Positions 16,556 through 24,756 of a DNA stretch of 64,000 bases are shown one piece after another. Source of the stretch: Flavobacterium sp. (GTDB lineage: Bacteria > Bacteroidota > Bacteroidia > Flavobacteriales > Flavobacteriaceae); contig NZ_JAIXYH010000069.1 in NCBI RefSeq assembly GCF_027490375.1, positions 20,328 through 84,327 of the forward strand, read 5' to 3'. Under the pieces are notes generated by a model, which saw only the letters and a list, made by a program, of their open reading frames with translations, was not told the origin of the DNA and searched no databases. Position 1 is the stretch's first letter. Each line of letters opens with the position of its first letter. Position numbers and translations under genes: made by a program.

Positions 16556-17433
16556 TCAATAATTGTTTCTTTAGATTTTTTTACATCTTCAATTGGCATA
16601 AGAATGAAAAATATAGAATATTCAATGCTAATATTATCAAATTTCAAATGGCTGTAATTATCATTTATATGCTTAATCGCAGCTCTAATTGTCTCATTAT
16701 AGTCGTTCTCAACGGTATTGAAAGTAACCAAAACAGGATAAACCAATTTAATTTGATTATCTCTTAATTCATCTTCTAATGATTCAATTATGCATTTATC
16801 CCATTTGTCGAGAATCTCAAATAACTTGGATTCTTTGTCAATTATATTTCCTTTCTTCTGTAGTATTGTTGTGAAATTAGTGTTCACTAAATAATCATCA
16901 GAGATAGCCTTCTCAATATTAATGAACACTTTGTCGATTGCGGCTATGCCATCTTCATAAAATTTGGTTTCGCCAAACCACAATTCGATTTCATTTCCTC
17001 TTTGTATTAATTGAAAAGAATCATAACCTGTCACTTCTGACTTTTTCTGGATATCATAAAAGTATCCACGAGATACTAAAGTATTTGCATTATATAATTG
17101 ATGAAGAACTGCGTAAAGCAAAGATTCGCCATATATACCTAATCGTCTTTTTGCAAGGTCTGATGCAGAATGGTTGTACTTGAACTTAGTATTAAACGCT
17201 TTTACGAACATTTTTTGATGGTCACCATCCAAAAGTTGAAACTCATCATACGCATAGTAAAGAATACTTTCATAAATAATCCTGTTCAAATCTTCTGAAT
17301 TTCCGCATTTGTAACAGTCATCATTTAAATCTTTATGTGTGATGCAGGTCTTATCGATTCCTAGATCTAAGTTAGACAACCTATATTCTAAGATGATTGT
17401 GTTGTTTATTAGTTGTCTTAAACTATCCTTCAT
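16522..17433 (-). CDS. hamA: Hachiman defence system nuclease HamA (DUF1837)
   Basis: 303 residues. DUF1837/HamA pattern: LAKRRLGIYGESLLYAVL (residues 93-110), SEVTGYDSF (132-140) and IELWFGETKFYE (149-160). The last holds the E-x-K (E155, K157) of a PD-(D/E)XK nuclease, with D138 as the likely acidic partner; all expected catalytic residues are present. The N-terminus has a HxxxxxxxCYKC segment (33-43). HamA is the effector nuclease of Hachiman. It is the first gene of array 1 in the direction of transcription, directly after the leader-like region 17475-17700. Confidence 0.85.
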   Translation of the reverse strand: MKDSLRQLINNTIILEYRLSNLDLGIDKTCITHKDLNDDCYKCGNSEDLNRIIYESILYYAYDEFQLLDGDHQKMFVKAFNTKFKYNHSASDLAKRRLGIYGESLLYAVLHQLYNANTLVSRGYFYDIQKKSEVTGYDSFQLIQRGNEIELWFGETKFYEDGIAAIDKVFINIEKAISDDYLVNTNFTTILQKKGNIIDKESKLFEILDKWDKCIIESLEDELRDNQIKLVYPVLVTFNTVENDYNETIRAAIKHINDNYSHLKFDNISIEYSIFFILMPIEDVKKSKETIIEWIDKKEPLML

Positions 17434-17474
17434 TCACTTCATTTGTTATACGATTGTTGACTTTAAAGCTTACT

Positions 17475-17694
17475 GCTAACTCAACAATCGGTAAAGTCTC
17501 CACTCTCTTTCCAATTTTTACAAAAAACAAACATAAATTATTTATTAACAGTACGTTACATTAATAAATCTATGCGCATTTTGTCTATGCTAAATCGGGC
17601 ACTTGTTTCGCCTCTTGCGCTACTAATTAAATTTGTACATCGCTAAATTACGGGATTCCCACTTCCCAAAACTACCTACTTATAGGTATTTTTT
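17475..17694. repeat. Array-leader element L1 (shared with 45437-45634)
   Basis: Right-hand flank of array 1. It starts at GCTAAC (17475) followed by TCAACAAT and AAGTCTC, continues through CACTTGTTTCGCC, and ends with the hairpin TACCTA-CTTA-TAGGTA plus T6. The same blocks occur in the same order in L2, interleaved with less conserved DNA. The remaining gap to 17853 is a GC-rich repeat-like stretch (17708-17855) with no gene. Confidence 0.7.
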
Positions 17695-17852
17695 CACGAA
17701 TTTTTGGTAACGTATTTCCTAGCCCGGATGGTAGCGGCAGCCCGTAAGAAAAATACGGTATTGTGAAACGGTTGGAGCGTGGTGACCCAAGAAACCGCGC
17801 GCAAACCGATTGAACAAACCGGATTTTTTGCGGACTATAGCGAACAGCCGGA

Positions 17853-18737
17853 TTAGCTACTTACGGTTGTTCTTGATTTGATGTAGCCGTTTAGCAATAC
17901 CGTGGCCAAAATTACCGCGGCGCCCACGTAAAAACCGAGACTCATTTGCTCGCTGTCGCCTAAAATAAAGTACGCTAAAAAAATGCCGTAAACCGGTTCC
18001 AAATTAGTGGTTAACATAACCGTGTACGGCGAGAGCTTTTTCATGATGTCGACCGAAGCCGTAAACGCATAAGCCGTGCAAATACTCGCCAAAATCAGCA
18101 AGTAAAACCAATCGCTGCCGGAAAGTTGAAGTAATTCGGCGGTAACTTCGCCCGTTGCCAACAAGTACACACTCACAGCTAGAAATCCGGCGAAAAATTC
18201 GTACACCGTTAAAATAGAAGCGGGATTGTTGCGCGTTAATTTTCCGTTACACAAGGTAAATAAAACGCCCATAATTAACGAAAACAGCGCACAAACAGCA
18301 CCTTCGAGATACTGCACCTCGACTTGTATGATAAAACTGAGTCCGGCAACGATTATCAATCCAAAAAATACTTCGTACCACAGCATTTTACGCTTGAAAA
18401 AGAAGGGCTCGAGCAAAGCCGCAAAGAACGAACCCGTTGAAAATACCGCTAAGGTGATCGAAACATTCGAGATTTTAATGGCTTTGAAAAAGAAAATCCA
18501 ATGTAAAGCAATTAGCAAACCTACGCCTGCCGTTTTGAGTAACAGCGCTCGAGAAATGGCCAAATTTACCTTCTGACTGCGTTGCCACAAATACAAAAAA
18601 ACCGTAGCTAAACCCATGCGAAACCACACCAAACGGTATTCTTGTATGCTGATTAAATCGCCCAAAACAGCGGTAAAACCCCATATAAAAACGATGAGGT
18701 GCATTTTGAGATGTGCGCCGGTTTTATCGTTTAGCAT
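17853..18737 (-). CDS. EamA/DMT-family transporter
   Basis: 294 residues with about ten predicted TM helices in two EamA repeats. Repeat 1 contains VWFRMGLATVFLYLW and NVSITLAVFSTGSFFAALLEP; repeat 2 contains TAYAFTASVDIMKKLSPYTVMLTTNLEPVYGIFLAYFILG, whose NLEPVYG is the characteristic EamA motif. It sits in the inner membrane and exports or imports metabolites of unknown identity. The start codon overlaps the 3' end of the LptF/G-like gene by 14 nt, so it is in the same minus-strand operon as lptF/G and tgt. Confidence 0.9.
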   Translation of the reverse strand: MLNDKTGAHLKMHLIVFIWGFTAVLGDLISIQEYRLVWFRMGLATVFLYLWQRSQKVNLAISRALLLKTAGVGLLIALHWIFFFKAIKISNVSITLAVFSTGSFFAALLEPFFFKRKMLWYEVFFGLIIVAGLSFIIQVEVQYLEGAVCALFSLIMGVLFTLCNGKLTRNNPASILTVYEFFAGFLAVSVYLLATGEVTAELLQLSGSDWFYLLILASICTAYAFTASVDIMKKLSPYTVMLTTNLEPVYGIFLAYFILGDSEQMSLGFYVGAAVILATVLLNGYIKSRTTVSS

Positions 18738-19836
18738 TGCGAAGCAGGTAAATCGCTAAAGTACCGAAAAGTACGTTTGGTGTCCACACGGCCAACAAAG
18801 GCGGAATACTCGATTTTTCGGCCAAAACTCCAAAAATTTTATCGAAGAAGATATACGTAAATGCCAAAGCTATACCGATAGCCAAGTTAATTCCCATACC
18901 GCCGCGACGTTTCATAGACGAAACCGCCACCGCAATTATGGTTAGTATAAACGCCGAAACCGGAATACTGAATTTCTTGTAATACACCACCAAATACGAA
19001 CTAATGTTACTCGAACCGCGGTTACGCTCCTTGTCGATAAAACTGCTCAACTCGTGTAAACTCAAGGTTTCAGCCACGTAAACGGTGGGCGTTAAATCTT
19101 CTAAATCGAACTGAAAAATCGTATCCATTTTTGGTTTCGACTCTAATTTATCCGACAGCGGTCCGATGGTGCGCTTTTTGTACCCGTACAGCGAAAAATT
19201 CTTCTTAATCGGATTGTATTTAATTCGATCGGCATTGATTTTAAACACCATTTTGTTATTGGCATCGAACTTCTCGTACGAAAAGTTGAACGCCATTTTG
19301 GCATCGTGATTAAAGGTACCTACGTGAATGAAATCGGTTTTATTAACTTGTCGGAATACGTTGCTGTTTTTCCGAATTTGCGCTTTTCCACTACTGCCTT
19401 TCAGATAGTTATACCGGAAATTATTAAAACCTTCGCTGGCTTTTGGAACGATAAAAATTCCCATCAGCAGCGAAAACAAAGAAACGATGGTGGCACCAAA
19501 AATGTAGGGTCGTAAAAATCGGGTAAACGATATTCCGCTGCTCAGTATGGCAATGATTTCGGTGTTGTTAGCCAACTTCGAGGTAAACCAAATTACGGAA
19601 AGGAACAGGAAAATCGGGAAAAGTAGGTTGGCGAAATAAATTGTAAAATCGAGGTAATAGAGTGCAATTTTACCGAAAGGTATTTTGTTTTCCATCATTC
19701 GATTGACCTTTTCGGCAACGTCGATCGTAATTCCGATGGGAATAAAAAGCATCAGCATCACCGAAAAGGTAGCTAAATACCGGTTCAGGATGTACTTATC
19801 GATTATCGTTAACTTCCCCATCTTTAGTTTTTGCAT
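18724..19836 (-). CDS. LptF/LptG family permease
   Basis: 370 residues. N-terminal signature DKYILNRYLATF followed by TM helices (FSVMLMLFIPIGITIDVAEK), a large periplasmic beta-jellyroll region (about 110-260), and C-terminal TM helices with KFSIPVSAFILTIIAVAVSS and RGGMGINLAIGIALAF. YjgP/YjgQ permeases form the LptB2FG transporter that extracts LPS from the inner membrane. The sequence alone does not separate LptF from LptG. The start follows the tgt stop by 1 nt; ATG 19821 is an alternative. Confidence 0.88.
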   Translation of the reverse strand: MQKLKMGKLTIIDKYILNRYLATFSVMLMLFIPIGITIDVAEKVNRMMENKIPFGKIALYYLDFTIYFANLLFPIFLFLSVIWFTSKLANNTEIIAILSSGISFTRFLRPYIFGATIVSLFSLLMGIFIVPKASEGFNNFRYNYLKGSSGKAQIRKNSNVFRQVNKTDFIHVGTFNHDAKMAFNFSYEKFDANNKMVFKINADRIKYNPIKKNFSLYGYKKRTIGPLSDKLESKPKMDTIFQFDLEDLTPTVYVAETLSLHELSSFIDKERNRGSSNISSYLVVYYKKFSIPVSAFILTIIAVAVSSMKRRGGMGINLAIGIALAFTYIFFDKIFGVLAEKSSIPPLLAVWTPNVLFGTLAIYLLRNAKR

Positions 19837-19837
19837 A

Positions 19838-20968
19838 TTACAAACGCTGGTTCATTTGTTTTACCATCTTATTTTTCCATTCGGCGAAAGTGCCTGCAAG
19901 AATTTGTTTGCGTGCTTCGCGCACCAACCACATGTAAAACCCAAGGTTGTGAATGGTTGCAATTTGTTTGCCGAGATACTCGTTTGCTGCAAATAAATGG
20001 CGCAAATACGCTTTCGAATATTCGTGATCTACAAAGGTTGTTCCGTTTTCATCTAAAGGTGAAAAATCGGCTTCCCACTTTTTATTCTTGATGTTAATTG
20101 TGCCGTTTGCGGTAAACAACATGCCGTTACGGGCATTTCGCGTAGGCATCACACAGTCGAACATATCTATTCCCAACGCAATATTCTCCAAAATATTGAT
20201 TGGCGTACCTACTCCCATCAAGTAACGCGGTTTATCTTGTGGCAGAATCTCAGTTACGACCTCGGTCATTGCGTACATTTCTTCGGCAGGTTCACCCACA
20301 GATAAGCCTCCGATGGCGTTACCTACTTGGTTGGAATTTGCTATGTATTCGGCTGATTGTCGGCGTAAATCCTTGTACGTACTTCCTTGAACAATCGGAA
20401 AAAATGCTTGCGAATAGCCGTATTTGTAGGGAACTTTTTCTAAATGAGCGATACAGCGATCGAGCCAGCGGTGTGTCATGTGCATGGAACGCTGTGCGTA
20501 GCGGTAATCGCACGGATACGGTGTACATTCGTCGAACGCCATGATGATATCGGCTCCGATGGTGCGCTGGATTTCCATCACATTTTCGGGTGTGAAGAAG
20601 TGATACGAACCATCGATATGCGACTTAAACTTAACGCCTTCTTCTTTTATTTTTCGATTGGCCGAAAGCGAATATACTTGATAACCGCCCGAATCGGTAA
20701 GTATGTTTCGGTCCCAATTCATGAACTTATGCAAACCTCCTGCCCGCTCTAAAATATCGAGCTGCGGACGCAAATACAGGTGATACGTATTTCCGAGGAT
20801 GATGTCTGGATTAATTTCTTCGCGCAATTCGCGTTGGTGAACGCCTTTGACCGAAGCCACGGTTCCGACCGGCATAAAAATGGGCGTTTCGATGATTCCG
20901 TGATCTGTAGTAATTTTTCCGGCGCGCGCACGCGAATGCGGGTCGGTATGTAGCAGATTAAATTCCAT
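19838..20968 (-). CDS. tgt: tRNA-guanine(34) transglycosylase
   Basis: 376 residues from ATG 20968 (MEFNLLHTDPHSRARAG); a 10-residue longer frame has no family support. It exchanges G34 for preQ1 in GUN-anticodon tRNAs. Motifs: FMPVGTVASVKGV, NTYHLYLRP, LTDSGGYQVYSL with the catalytic-region Asp, MAFDECTPYP, GGLSVGEP, RYLMGVGTP, MFDCVMPTRNARNG. The usual C-x-C-x2-C zinc motif before the C-terminal His is absent: that part reads FSPLDENGTTFVDHEYSKAY and has no Cys. I believe flavobacterial Tgt proteins share this, so it is probably a lineage trait. First gene of the tgt/lptFG-like/eamA operon. Confidence 0.93.
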   Translation of the reverse strand: MEFNLLHTDPHSRARAGKITTDHGIIETPIFMPVGTVASVKGVHQRELREEINPDIILGNTYHLYLRPQLDILERAGGLHKFMNWDRNILTDSGGYQVYSLSANRKIKEEGVKFKSHIDGSYHFFTPENVMEIQRTIGADIIMAFDECTPYPCDYRYAQRSMHMTHRWLDRCIAHLEKVPYKYGYSQAFFPIVQGSTYKDLRRQSAEYIANSNQVGNAIGGLSVGEPAEEMYAMTEVVTEILPQDKPRYLMGVGTPINILENIALGIDMFDCVMPTRNARNGMLFTANGTINIKNKKWEADFSPLDENGTTFVDHEYSKAYLRHLFAANEYLGKQIATIHNLGFYMWLVREARKQILAGTFAEWKNKMVKQMNQRL

Positions 20969-21183
20969 AGTATTTTTAACGGCTGCAAAGATACACAAAG
21001 CCTCGGCATCGTCAGCATTTGTACCTGATCGCTAAACCACTTTTAATTTTCGTGTGAATTAATGTCTTTCAACAGTTTGCAAATTCTTAGACTTATGAAA
21101 CAAAATCAATTTCCGAATACGCATGAATACTCTGTACAACCAGCTCTTTAAAAAATGTCTTGCTTCGGTTTATTTTAAATAAT

Positions 21184-21267
21184 TGGCGTAAATAAGTCTA
21201 TTTATAGAAATTGGCTTAAATAAACCTATTTTTAAAAATAGGCGTAAATAAACCTATTTTTTTTGTA
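21184..21267. promoter_or_regulatory. Three tandem 28-bp repeats with TAGG/CCTA dyads upstream of satD
   Basis: Three head-to-tail units of about 28 bp (GGCGTAAATAAGTCTATTTA and variants with AAACCTATTTTT). Units 2 and 3 contain the dyad AATAGG/CCTATT. They end just before a -7 box TATTTTTG (21266-21273) and 25 nt before the satD ATG, covering the -33 region. This position suits a multi-site operator, possibly for SatD itself, whose C-terminus looks like an HTH. The rest of the 323-bp gap after tgt shows nothing else. Confidence 0.6.
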
Positions 21268-21291
21268 TTTTTGATGAAATAATACTTGGAT

Positions 21292-21897
21292 ATGTATGCA
21301 GTGATCACAGGCGATATTATTGCTTCAAGAAGTGTAGAACCAAACCGTTGGCAACTTTTGCTTGAGAAATTTCTACAGGAAAATGCCGAACCCGCTCACG
21401 ATTACGCTATTTCGCGAGGCGACAGTTTTCAAATTCAGGTTGTGGCTTCTAGCTGTTTGGAAGTGGCCATACAACTTTCGGCTTTGCTGAGCGCCGAATC
21501 GGGCGTTGGTGTTCGTATGGGAATTGGCATTGGAATAACGGAATTGTCGGAAAAATCTATTTCAATGAAAATGAGTGATGCGCATATTTTTTCTGGTAAA
21601 GCATTCGACATGCTCAAAAACGACCGCCTTCGCATCAAAACTAAAAACCAAGAATTCGATGAAACGCTAAACGTAATTTGTAGCTTTATCGGAATTTTGA
21701 TAAAAAACTGGAAACCCGCAACGGCTGCAACGATTTATCACGCTTTGAAACGAAACGACTTATCGCAAAAAGCCTTGTCGGCACTGCTGCAAAAACACGA
21801 AACCAGTGTTTCAAAAGCATTAAAACGCGGCGGATTTCACGAAATAGAACAAGCCATTAACTTGTTTAAAAAAATGCTCGAAACATGCTCGATTTAG
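21292..21897 (+). CDS. SatD family protein
   Basis: 201 residues from ATG 21292 (MYAVITGDIIASR); a TTG two codons earlier is unlikely. SatD-family features are the ITGDIIASR start, ISRGDSFQI, and a C-terminal helical segment (residues 140-200: AATIYHALKRNDLSQKALSA, SVSKALKRGG) resembling a winged HTH. The biochemical role of SatD is not established; the family occurs with a DUF3307 membrane protein, as here (13-nt overlap). Tandem repeats immediately upstream suggest tight transcriptional control. Confidence 0.8.
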   Translation: MYAVITGDIIASRSVEPNRWQLLLEKFLQENAEPAHDYAISRGDSFQIQVVASSCLEVAIQLSALLSAESGVGVRMGIGIGITELSEKSISMKMSDAHIFSGKAFDMLKNDRLRIKTKNQEFDETLNVICSFIGILIKNWKPATAATIYHALKRNDLSQKALSALLQKHETSVSKALKRGGFHEIEQAINLFKKMLETCSI

Positions 21898-22601
21898 CAC
21901 TAAAAATACTGTTAGCCCATTTGTTGGGCGATTTCGTCTTGCAGTCGTCTCGGATGGCAGCAGCTATCGAAAATCGAGTGTTAAAATCGCCCATGCTTTA
22001 CCTGCACACCGGCATTCACCTGTTCTTGTTGCTGCTGTTTACGCAATTTTCAAAAAACTTAATCTTGCCGTGTATTTTACTGGCTGCCAGTCATTTTTTA
22101 ATCGATGCGTTCACAAAAACTGTATTAAAAAAACGGCTGAGCCCTATTGCTGTTTTTAGTTTCGATCAGTTGCTGCACTTTGGTGCTTTAGCGCTGTTTG
22201 TGGCCTATCATCAGACATACGAAATAGATTGGGAACGCATTTTCGGTACGAAAACCCTTTTGGCTGCAAACGCCGTTTTGGTTACTACCTTTTGTTCGGC
22301 TGTTGTGATGAAGAAATTGATGCAGTTTTTTCCGTACGAAGCGCCAAAAACGGGACTTGCAGAAGCCGGGTTTTACATTGGAATTCTGGAACGTTTGCTG
22401 ATTTTCATTTTCATCACTTGCAATTTGTGGGAAGGCGTTGGCTTTTTACTTGCCGCGAAATCTATTTTCCGCTTTGGCGATTTGCGTGAAAACAAAGAAA
22501 TAAAACTAACCGAATACATACTTATCGGAACGCTATTGAGCTTCACGCTTGCTATCGTAACCGCACTAATTTATCTAAAGATCCGAGTCACACTAAATTA
22601 A
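21885..22601 (+). CDS. DUF3307 family membrane protein
   Basis: 238 residues, six to seven TM helices. The N-terminal LLAHLLGDFVLQSSRMA is the DUF3307 hallmark, followed by HTGIHLFLLLLF, HFLIDAFTK and FYIGILERLLIFIF. Function unknown; the pairing with SatD is widespread, and the start overlaps satD by 13 nt. Likely inner membrane. Confidence 0.82.
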   Translation: MLDLALKILLAHLLGDFVLQSSRMAAAIENRVLKSPMLYLHTGIHLFLLLLFTQFSKNLILPCILLAASHFLIDAFTKTVLKKRLSPIAVFSFDQLLHFGALALFVAYHQTYEIDWERIFGTKTLLAANAVLVTTFCSAVVMKKLMQFFPYEAPKTGLAEAGFYIGILERLLIFIFITCNLWEGVGFLLAAKSIFRFGDLRENKEIKLTEYILIGTLLSFTLAIVTALIYLKIRVTLN

Positions 22602-22607
22602 AAAGTT

Positions 22608-23138
22608 ATGCAAACCGAATTTGAATCTGCCGAAGATTTTGCTGTTGACCAACTGCGAAAATTACGCGAAATTGTTTCTAAAACACTGGAAGAAGAGCAA
22701 TTAATTACCGAAAATCTGTTGCATCCACCGCGCGAATACCTGACTCAAGGACAGAAAATTTCTGATAAAGTGGCACGTTTTGGCGGCAGCTGGTCGTTTA
22801 TCATCAGCTTTTTTGTTTTGCTGGTCATATGGATTTTATTCAACAGCTTGGCATTAACGTCTGAGCGCTTTGATCCGTATCCGTTTATATTGATGAATCT
22901 CATCTTGTCGTGTATTGCTGCTTTGCAAGCGCCGATTATCATGATGAGTCAGAACCGACAAGAGGAAAAAGATCGGCAGCGTTCTGAAAACGATTATTTA
23001 GTAAATTTGAAATCCGAACTCGAAATTAGAAGTTTGCACCAGAAAATCGACTTAATCGCCGAAGAACAACTCAAAGCGATTTACGATTTAGAAGCCAAAA
23101 TACTGACGAAATTAAACGATTCTAAAATTCAAGACTAG
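22608..23138 (+). CDS. DUF1003 family membrane protein
   Basis: 176 residues. The DUF1003 core is FGGSWSFIISFFVLLVIWI..NSL (TM1), then DPYPFILMNLILSCIAALQAPIIMMSQNRQ (TM2), RQRSENDYLVNLKSELEI and a C-terminal coiled-coil-like helix. Function unknown. It starts 6 nt after the DUF3307 stop, so it is co-transcribed with satD. Confidence 0.88.
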   Translation: MQTEFESAEDFAVDQLRKLREIVSKTLEEEQLITENLLHPPREYLTQGQKISDKVARFGGSWSFIISFFVLLVIWILFNSLALTSERFDPYPFILMNLILSCIAALQAPIIMMSQNRQEEKDRQRSENDYLVNLKSELEIRSLHQKIDLIAEEQLKAIYDLEAKILTKLNDSKIQD

Positions 23139-23149
23139 CTATTCGACAC

Positions 23150-23566
23150 ATGGCAACGAAAACTTGGCAACAAAAATTCGATCAACGCAAGGAAGCAGAA
23201 GTGAAGCGAATCGACAAACGTTTTGCCGACATTCCCGAAAACGCACTCATGCTTATTGCAACTCCACAAATTTTTGCCGATTACATTGCACAAATTCCTG
23301 CGGGAACTTTGGTATCTATGACTGATATCCGGAAAGATCTTGCACTCACCCACGGTGCAACGCATACCTGTCCGGTAACGACGGGCATTTTCCTACGGAT
23401 TGTAGCCGAACTCAATTACGAAAAGTATCAAGCAGGAACACCCTTAAGCGAAATCACACCTTTTTGGCGGGCAATTGCTCCCACCGCTCCTCTGGCGAAA
23501 AAACTAAGCTTTGGAACCGATTTTCTTCAAAAAAACTTAGCCGCCGAACAAGAAGTTAACGCTTGA
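23150..23566 (+). CDS. Small protein resembling MGMT/alkyltransferase-like domains
   Basis: 138 residues. The central IPAGTLVSMTDIRKDLAL, then HTCPVTTGIFLRIVAELNYEK, resembles the winged-helix DNA-binding domain of O6-alkylguanine alkyltransferases (pGxVxTYxxIA, then PCHR), but the reactive PCHR is replaced by CPVTTG. It therefore lacks an obvious alkyl acceptor, although a Cys is nearby (HTCPV). I believe this group is annotated as MGMT-family or hypothetical in Flavobacterium. Start ATG 23150, 11 nt after the DUF1003 stop; the end overlaps the ClC gene by 4 nt. Confidence 0.55.
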   Translation: MATKTWQQKFDQRKEAEVKRIDKRFADIPENALMLIATPQIFADYIAQIPAGTLVSMTDIRKDLALTHGATHTCPVTTGIFLRIVAELNYEKYQAGTPLSEITPFWRAIAPTAPLAKKLSFGTDFLQKNLAAEQEVNA

Positions 23567-24756
23567 AACGCTTGGCCTTTCCTAAAATAACGCCCATTAA
23601 AGAACTGATTCGCTGGATCATTGCCCTGCTGCTCTTATCTAGCTGCGTTGGCTTGGTTTCGGGCGTGTTTTTGTATGTTTTGGACGGCGTTACGAATCTT
23701 CGTTTACAGGTTCCGTATCTCATATTCGGACTTCCTTTTGCGGGCTATTTCATGGTTTGGTATTATCAAAAATTCGCGCCCAGTTATCAAGCCGGAACAA
23801 AAATGTTGGTTGCAGCTTTACAGAACGGTAATCAAAACTGGAACTTCTTTTTAGCGCCGCTCATCTTCGTAACCACTTTACTTACGCACCTATTCGGGGG
23901 CAGTGCCGGACGCGAAGGAACCGCGGTACAAATGGCCGCCGGACTTGAATCGGCCATTAGTAAACTAGTTCCATTCGATGCAACAAAGCAGAAAACCTTT
24001 TTGCGTTGTGCGCTAGCCGCCGGATTTAGCGCTGTATTTGGCGTTCCCCTCGCAGGATTTGTCTTTGCTTTCGAAGTCGACAAAACTAAAAGCATCAATG
24101 CGTTTTCTGTGGCATCGGTGTGCTTTTGTGCCCTTGTGGCAAATGTCGTGGCTTTATTGCTTCCTATTTCGCATGCAACGTATAAAACGGCGGTTCTACC
24201 CGATTGGAGTTTTGGCTTATTCCTCGCTTTACTTGCATGCTCCTTGGCCTTCGGATTTACTGCCCGCTTGTTCATCGAATTACAAGAAAGAATAGGGATT
24301 GTCTTTCAGAAAATTACTGATAAAAAGCCGTTGCAAGCCTTCATCGGTGGCTGCATACTTATTGCACTAGTCTTTGTTTTACAAACCGACCGCTATCTCG
24401 GATTAGGTATTTCAGAAATTGAAAACGCTTTTCAACAACCCACCGACGGAACTGTATTTGGCTGGAAACTCTTATTTACCGCAATTACATTAGCAGCCGG
24501 ATTTAAAGGTGGCGAAGTTACCCCGCTGTTTTTTATCGGTGCAACGCTTGGAAGTTTTCTCGCCTTGCAGCTTGGTTTACCTCTTGGTTTTGTTGCAGCA
24601 CTAGGCTTTGTTGCCGTATTTGGCGCAGCTGCGGCACTACCATTAACCTGTGCCGTTATGTGCCTAGAACTATTTGGAATACCATACTTTTTGGTTGCGT
24701 TTCCGGTTTGCCTTATGGCTCGCATTTTTGCCGGTAAAAAAAGTATTTACACTTAG
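23563..24756 (+). CDS. ClC-family chloride channel/antiporter
   Basis: 397 residues, about ten TM helices. ClC motifs: GGSAGREGTAVQMAAGLES (GxxGREGP-type selectivity region with P replaced by T), FSAVFGVPLAGFVFAFE (GxFxP region) and AGFKGGEVTPLFFIGATLGS. The E of GREG is the usual gating/proton glutamate and is present. No C-terminal CBS domains, as in many short bacterial ClCs. The start is assigned to TTG 23563, overlapping the upstream stop; a downstream start would remove the first hydrophilic residues only. Confidence 0.85.
   Translation: MKRLAFPKITPIKELIRWIIALLLLSSCVGLVSGVFLYVLDGVTNLRLQVPYLIFGLPFAGYFMVWYYQKFAPSYQAGTKMLVAALQNGNQNWNFFLAPLIFVTTLLTHLFGGSAGREGTAVQMAAGLESAISKLVPFDATKQKTFLRCALAAGFSAVFGVPLAGFVFAFEVDKTKSINAFSVASVCFCALVANVVALLLPISHATYKTAVLPDWSFGLFLALLACSLAFGFTARLFIELQERIGIVFQKITDKKPLQAFIGGCILIALVFVLQTDRYLGLGISEIENAFQQPTDGTVFGWKLLFTAITLAAGFKGGEVTPLFFIGATLGSFLALQLGLPLGFVAALGFVAVFGAAAALPLTCAVMCLELFGIPYFLVAFPVCLMARIFAGKKSIYT

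Noticed and set aside
7671..17480. CRISPR array
   Set aside because: Repeats are imperfect, unevenly spaced by whole genes, and no cas gene is present.
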